Of a DNA stretch of 6,364 nucleotides, positions 5,270-6,364 are shown in pieces. Origin of the DNA: an uncultured Oscillospiraceae bacterium. GTDB lineage: Bacteria; Bacillota; Clostridia; Oscillospirales; Acutalibacteraceae. Location of the stretch: contig USIA01000111.1 in the NCBI GenBank assembly GCA_900554535.1, positions 1-6,364 on the forward strand. Direction: 5' to 3'. The position numbers were made by a program, and so were the translations under genes. Positions within the stretch are counted from its first letter, which is position 1. The number at the start of each line of letters is the position of its first letter. The notes under the pieces are model-generated. The model had not been told where the DNA came from. It searched no databases and saw only the letters and a program-made list of their open reading frames with translations.

Positions 5270-6364
5270 TCAATGGTAGTTTGAAACCGCATCCGGGTGC
5301 AGCTCCAGAATCTTGCTGACGCCCTCGTCCTGCATCGTGACGCCATAAAGCACGTCCGCTTCCTCCATACTGCCGCGACGGTGCGTGATGACGATAAACT
5401 GCGTATGTGGCGTCATGCGGCGCAGATACGCGGCAAAACGCGTGACATTGACATCGTCGAGCGCCGCCTCAATCTCATCGAGCATGCAGAAAGGCGGCGG
5501 CGAAACCTTCATAATGGCAAAATACAGTGCGATGGCAACCAGCGCCTTTTCGCCACCGGAAAGGCTCTCCAGATGCGAGACAATCTTGCCGGGCGGCTGG
5601 ACGGCGATCTCGATGCCGGCACTTAGGATGTCCTCACTGTCTGTCAATTCCAGCTTTGCCGTACCGCCGCCAAATAATTCGCGGAAAGTCTCTGTAAAAT
5701 TCCGGGCAATCTGCGCAAAGCTCTGGCCAAACTGTTCCTTCATCTGGCGGGTCAGATCTGCAATCAGGTGGCGCAGCTCTTCGCGGCTCTTTTCCACATC
5801 CGCAACTTGCGCGGAGAGGAATTCATAACGCGCACTCACCTCTTTATATTCCTCGATGGCTGCGACATTGACAGAGCCAAGCGCCCGGATCTGGCCTTTC
5901 AGGATATTCAGGCGCTTCTGCGCCTTGGCTGCATCCGTGACCGGTGCGGCAACCTGCTCAGCTTCCCGGCGGGTCAGTTCATATTCCTCCCACAGTTTGG
6001 CGAGGATCCCGTCATACTGCGCCTGCATAGACTCCCTGCGCTCCTCGAGGCGGGCCAGCTCATGGCCGGCCGTTTCCTTTTCCTCGCTTTTATCCCGCTG
6101 AACCTGGCGCAGACGCGTGCCTTCCTGCTCCAGTTCGAGCCGGCGCGCGGAAAGGCGTTCAATCTCCTTGGCGCCGTCCGACGCCTGACGGCGCAGACTG
6201 GCGGCTTCTGCGGCGGAAGCTTCCGCCTGCTTGATAAAATCCGCCCCCTGAGCTTTCGCCTGTGCAATCTGCTGGCGCAACGTTTCAGTGCGCGCCGCGC
6301 TGCTGCTTTTCCGACGGCGCAGTTCTGCTGCCGCATCGCGCAGGCTCTGGGCGTCTTTTTCTGC
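5270..6364 (-). CDS. smc: Chromosome segregation protein SMC, C-terminal part (runs off right edge)
   Basis: The last 364 residues of SMC are visible; with a family length near 1,180 residues, about two thirds lie beyond the right edge. SMC dimers with ScpA and ScpB form the condensin ring that organises and separates the chromosome. The frame is open to 6364, and its first 28 visible residues are coiled-coil, so there is no start in the window. The visible part is charged coiled-coil (about 1-155), the conserved hinge-distal motif IRALGSVNVAAIEEY (159-173), more coiled-coil, and the C-terminal ATPase head. The head has the ABC signature LSGGEKALVAIAL (268-280), Walker B FCMLDEIEAALDD (292-304) with Asp296 and Glu297, and the switch histidine in VITHRRGSMEEADVLYGV (325-342). 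No key residue is missing. The stop is followed by a 75-bp spacer and ftsY. Confidence 0.97.
   Translation of the reverse strand, partial: AEKDAQSLRDAAAELRRRKSSSAARTETLRQQIAQAKAQGADFIKQAEASAAEAASLRRQASDGAKEIERLSARRLELEQEGTRLRQVQRDKSEEKETAGHELARLEERRESMQAQYDGILAKLWEEYELTRREAEQVAAPVTDAAKAQKRLNILKGQIRALGSVNVAAIEEYKEVSARYEFLSAQVADVEKSREELRHLIADLTRQMKEQFGQSFAQIARNFTETFRELFGGGTAKLELTDSEDILSAGIEIAVQPPGKIVSHLESLSGGEKALVAIALYFAIMKVSPPPFCMLDEIEAALDDVNVTRFAAYLRRMTPHTQFIVITHRRGSMEEADVLYGVTMQDEGVSKILELHPDAVSNYH

Noticed and set aside
1..6364. Mobile elements, CRISPR, tRNA/rRNA, toxin-antitoxin or phage defence genes
   Set aside because: No terminal inverted repeats, transposase motifs, regular spacer arrays, cloverleaf sequences or defence-type domains were seen on either strand.

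Overview
The window is a compact stretch of ordinary-looking chromosome in which every supported gene lies on the minus strand. The moderately high GC content (mid-50s percent by eye), the smc-ftsY-rdgB order, and a DUF5685-like gene next to a J-domain gene point to an anaerobic member of the Bacillota. Class Clostridia, Oscillospirales/Ruminococcaceae-like, is the best guess. This is inferred from protein resemblance and gene order, not from a phylogenetic marker.

In the direction of transcription (right to left), the window opens with the C-terminal third of SMC, the chromosome condensin ATPase. After a 75-bp spacer carrying a good sigma-A-type promoter comes ftsY, the SRP receptor GTPase. 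Three bases later comes rdgB, the house-cleaning XTP/dITP pyrophosphatase. A 204-bp AT-richer gap follows, with a stem-loop, a weak promoter candidate and a short repeat. Then comes a tightly packed three-gene unit: a DUF5685-like protein (TTG start, six N-terminal cysteines, two aspartate-rich motifs), a J-domain protein with a Gly/Tyr linker, a TPR-like segment and a cysteine-rich tail, and a polytopic membrane protein. The first two genes abut exactly (TAA then ATG), and the third begins at or within about 12 bp of the second gene's stop. A strong rho-independent terminator closes the unit.

Beyond the terminator, a MurR/RpiR-family regulator starts from its own putative promoter/operator region. 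Its last codons overlap the start of an HI0933/YhiN-type flavoprotein that runs off the left edge.

No tRNA, rRNA, CRISPR, IS element, phage or plasmid gene was seen. The right half is core housekeeping (chromosome organisation, membrane targeting, nucleotide-pool sanitation). The part least explained by known biology is the DUF5685 / Cys-tailed J-protein / membrane-protein operon at 1322-3442. DUF5685 has aspartate motifs reminiscent of class I isoprenoid synthases, and the J protein has a layout like eukaryotic cysteine-string proteins. Both resemblances are inferences to be tested.
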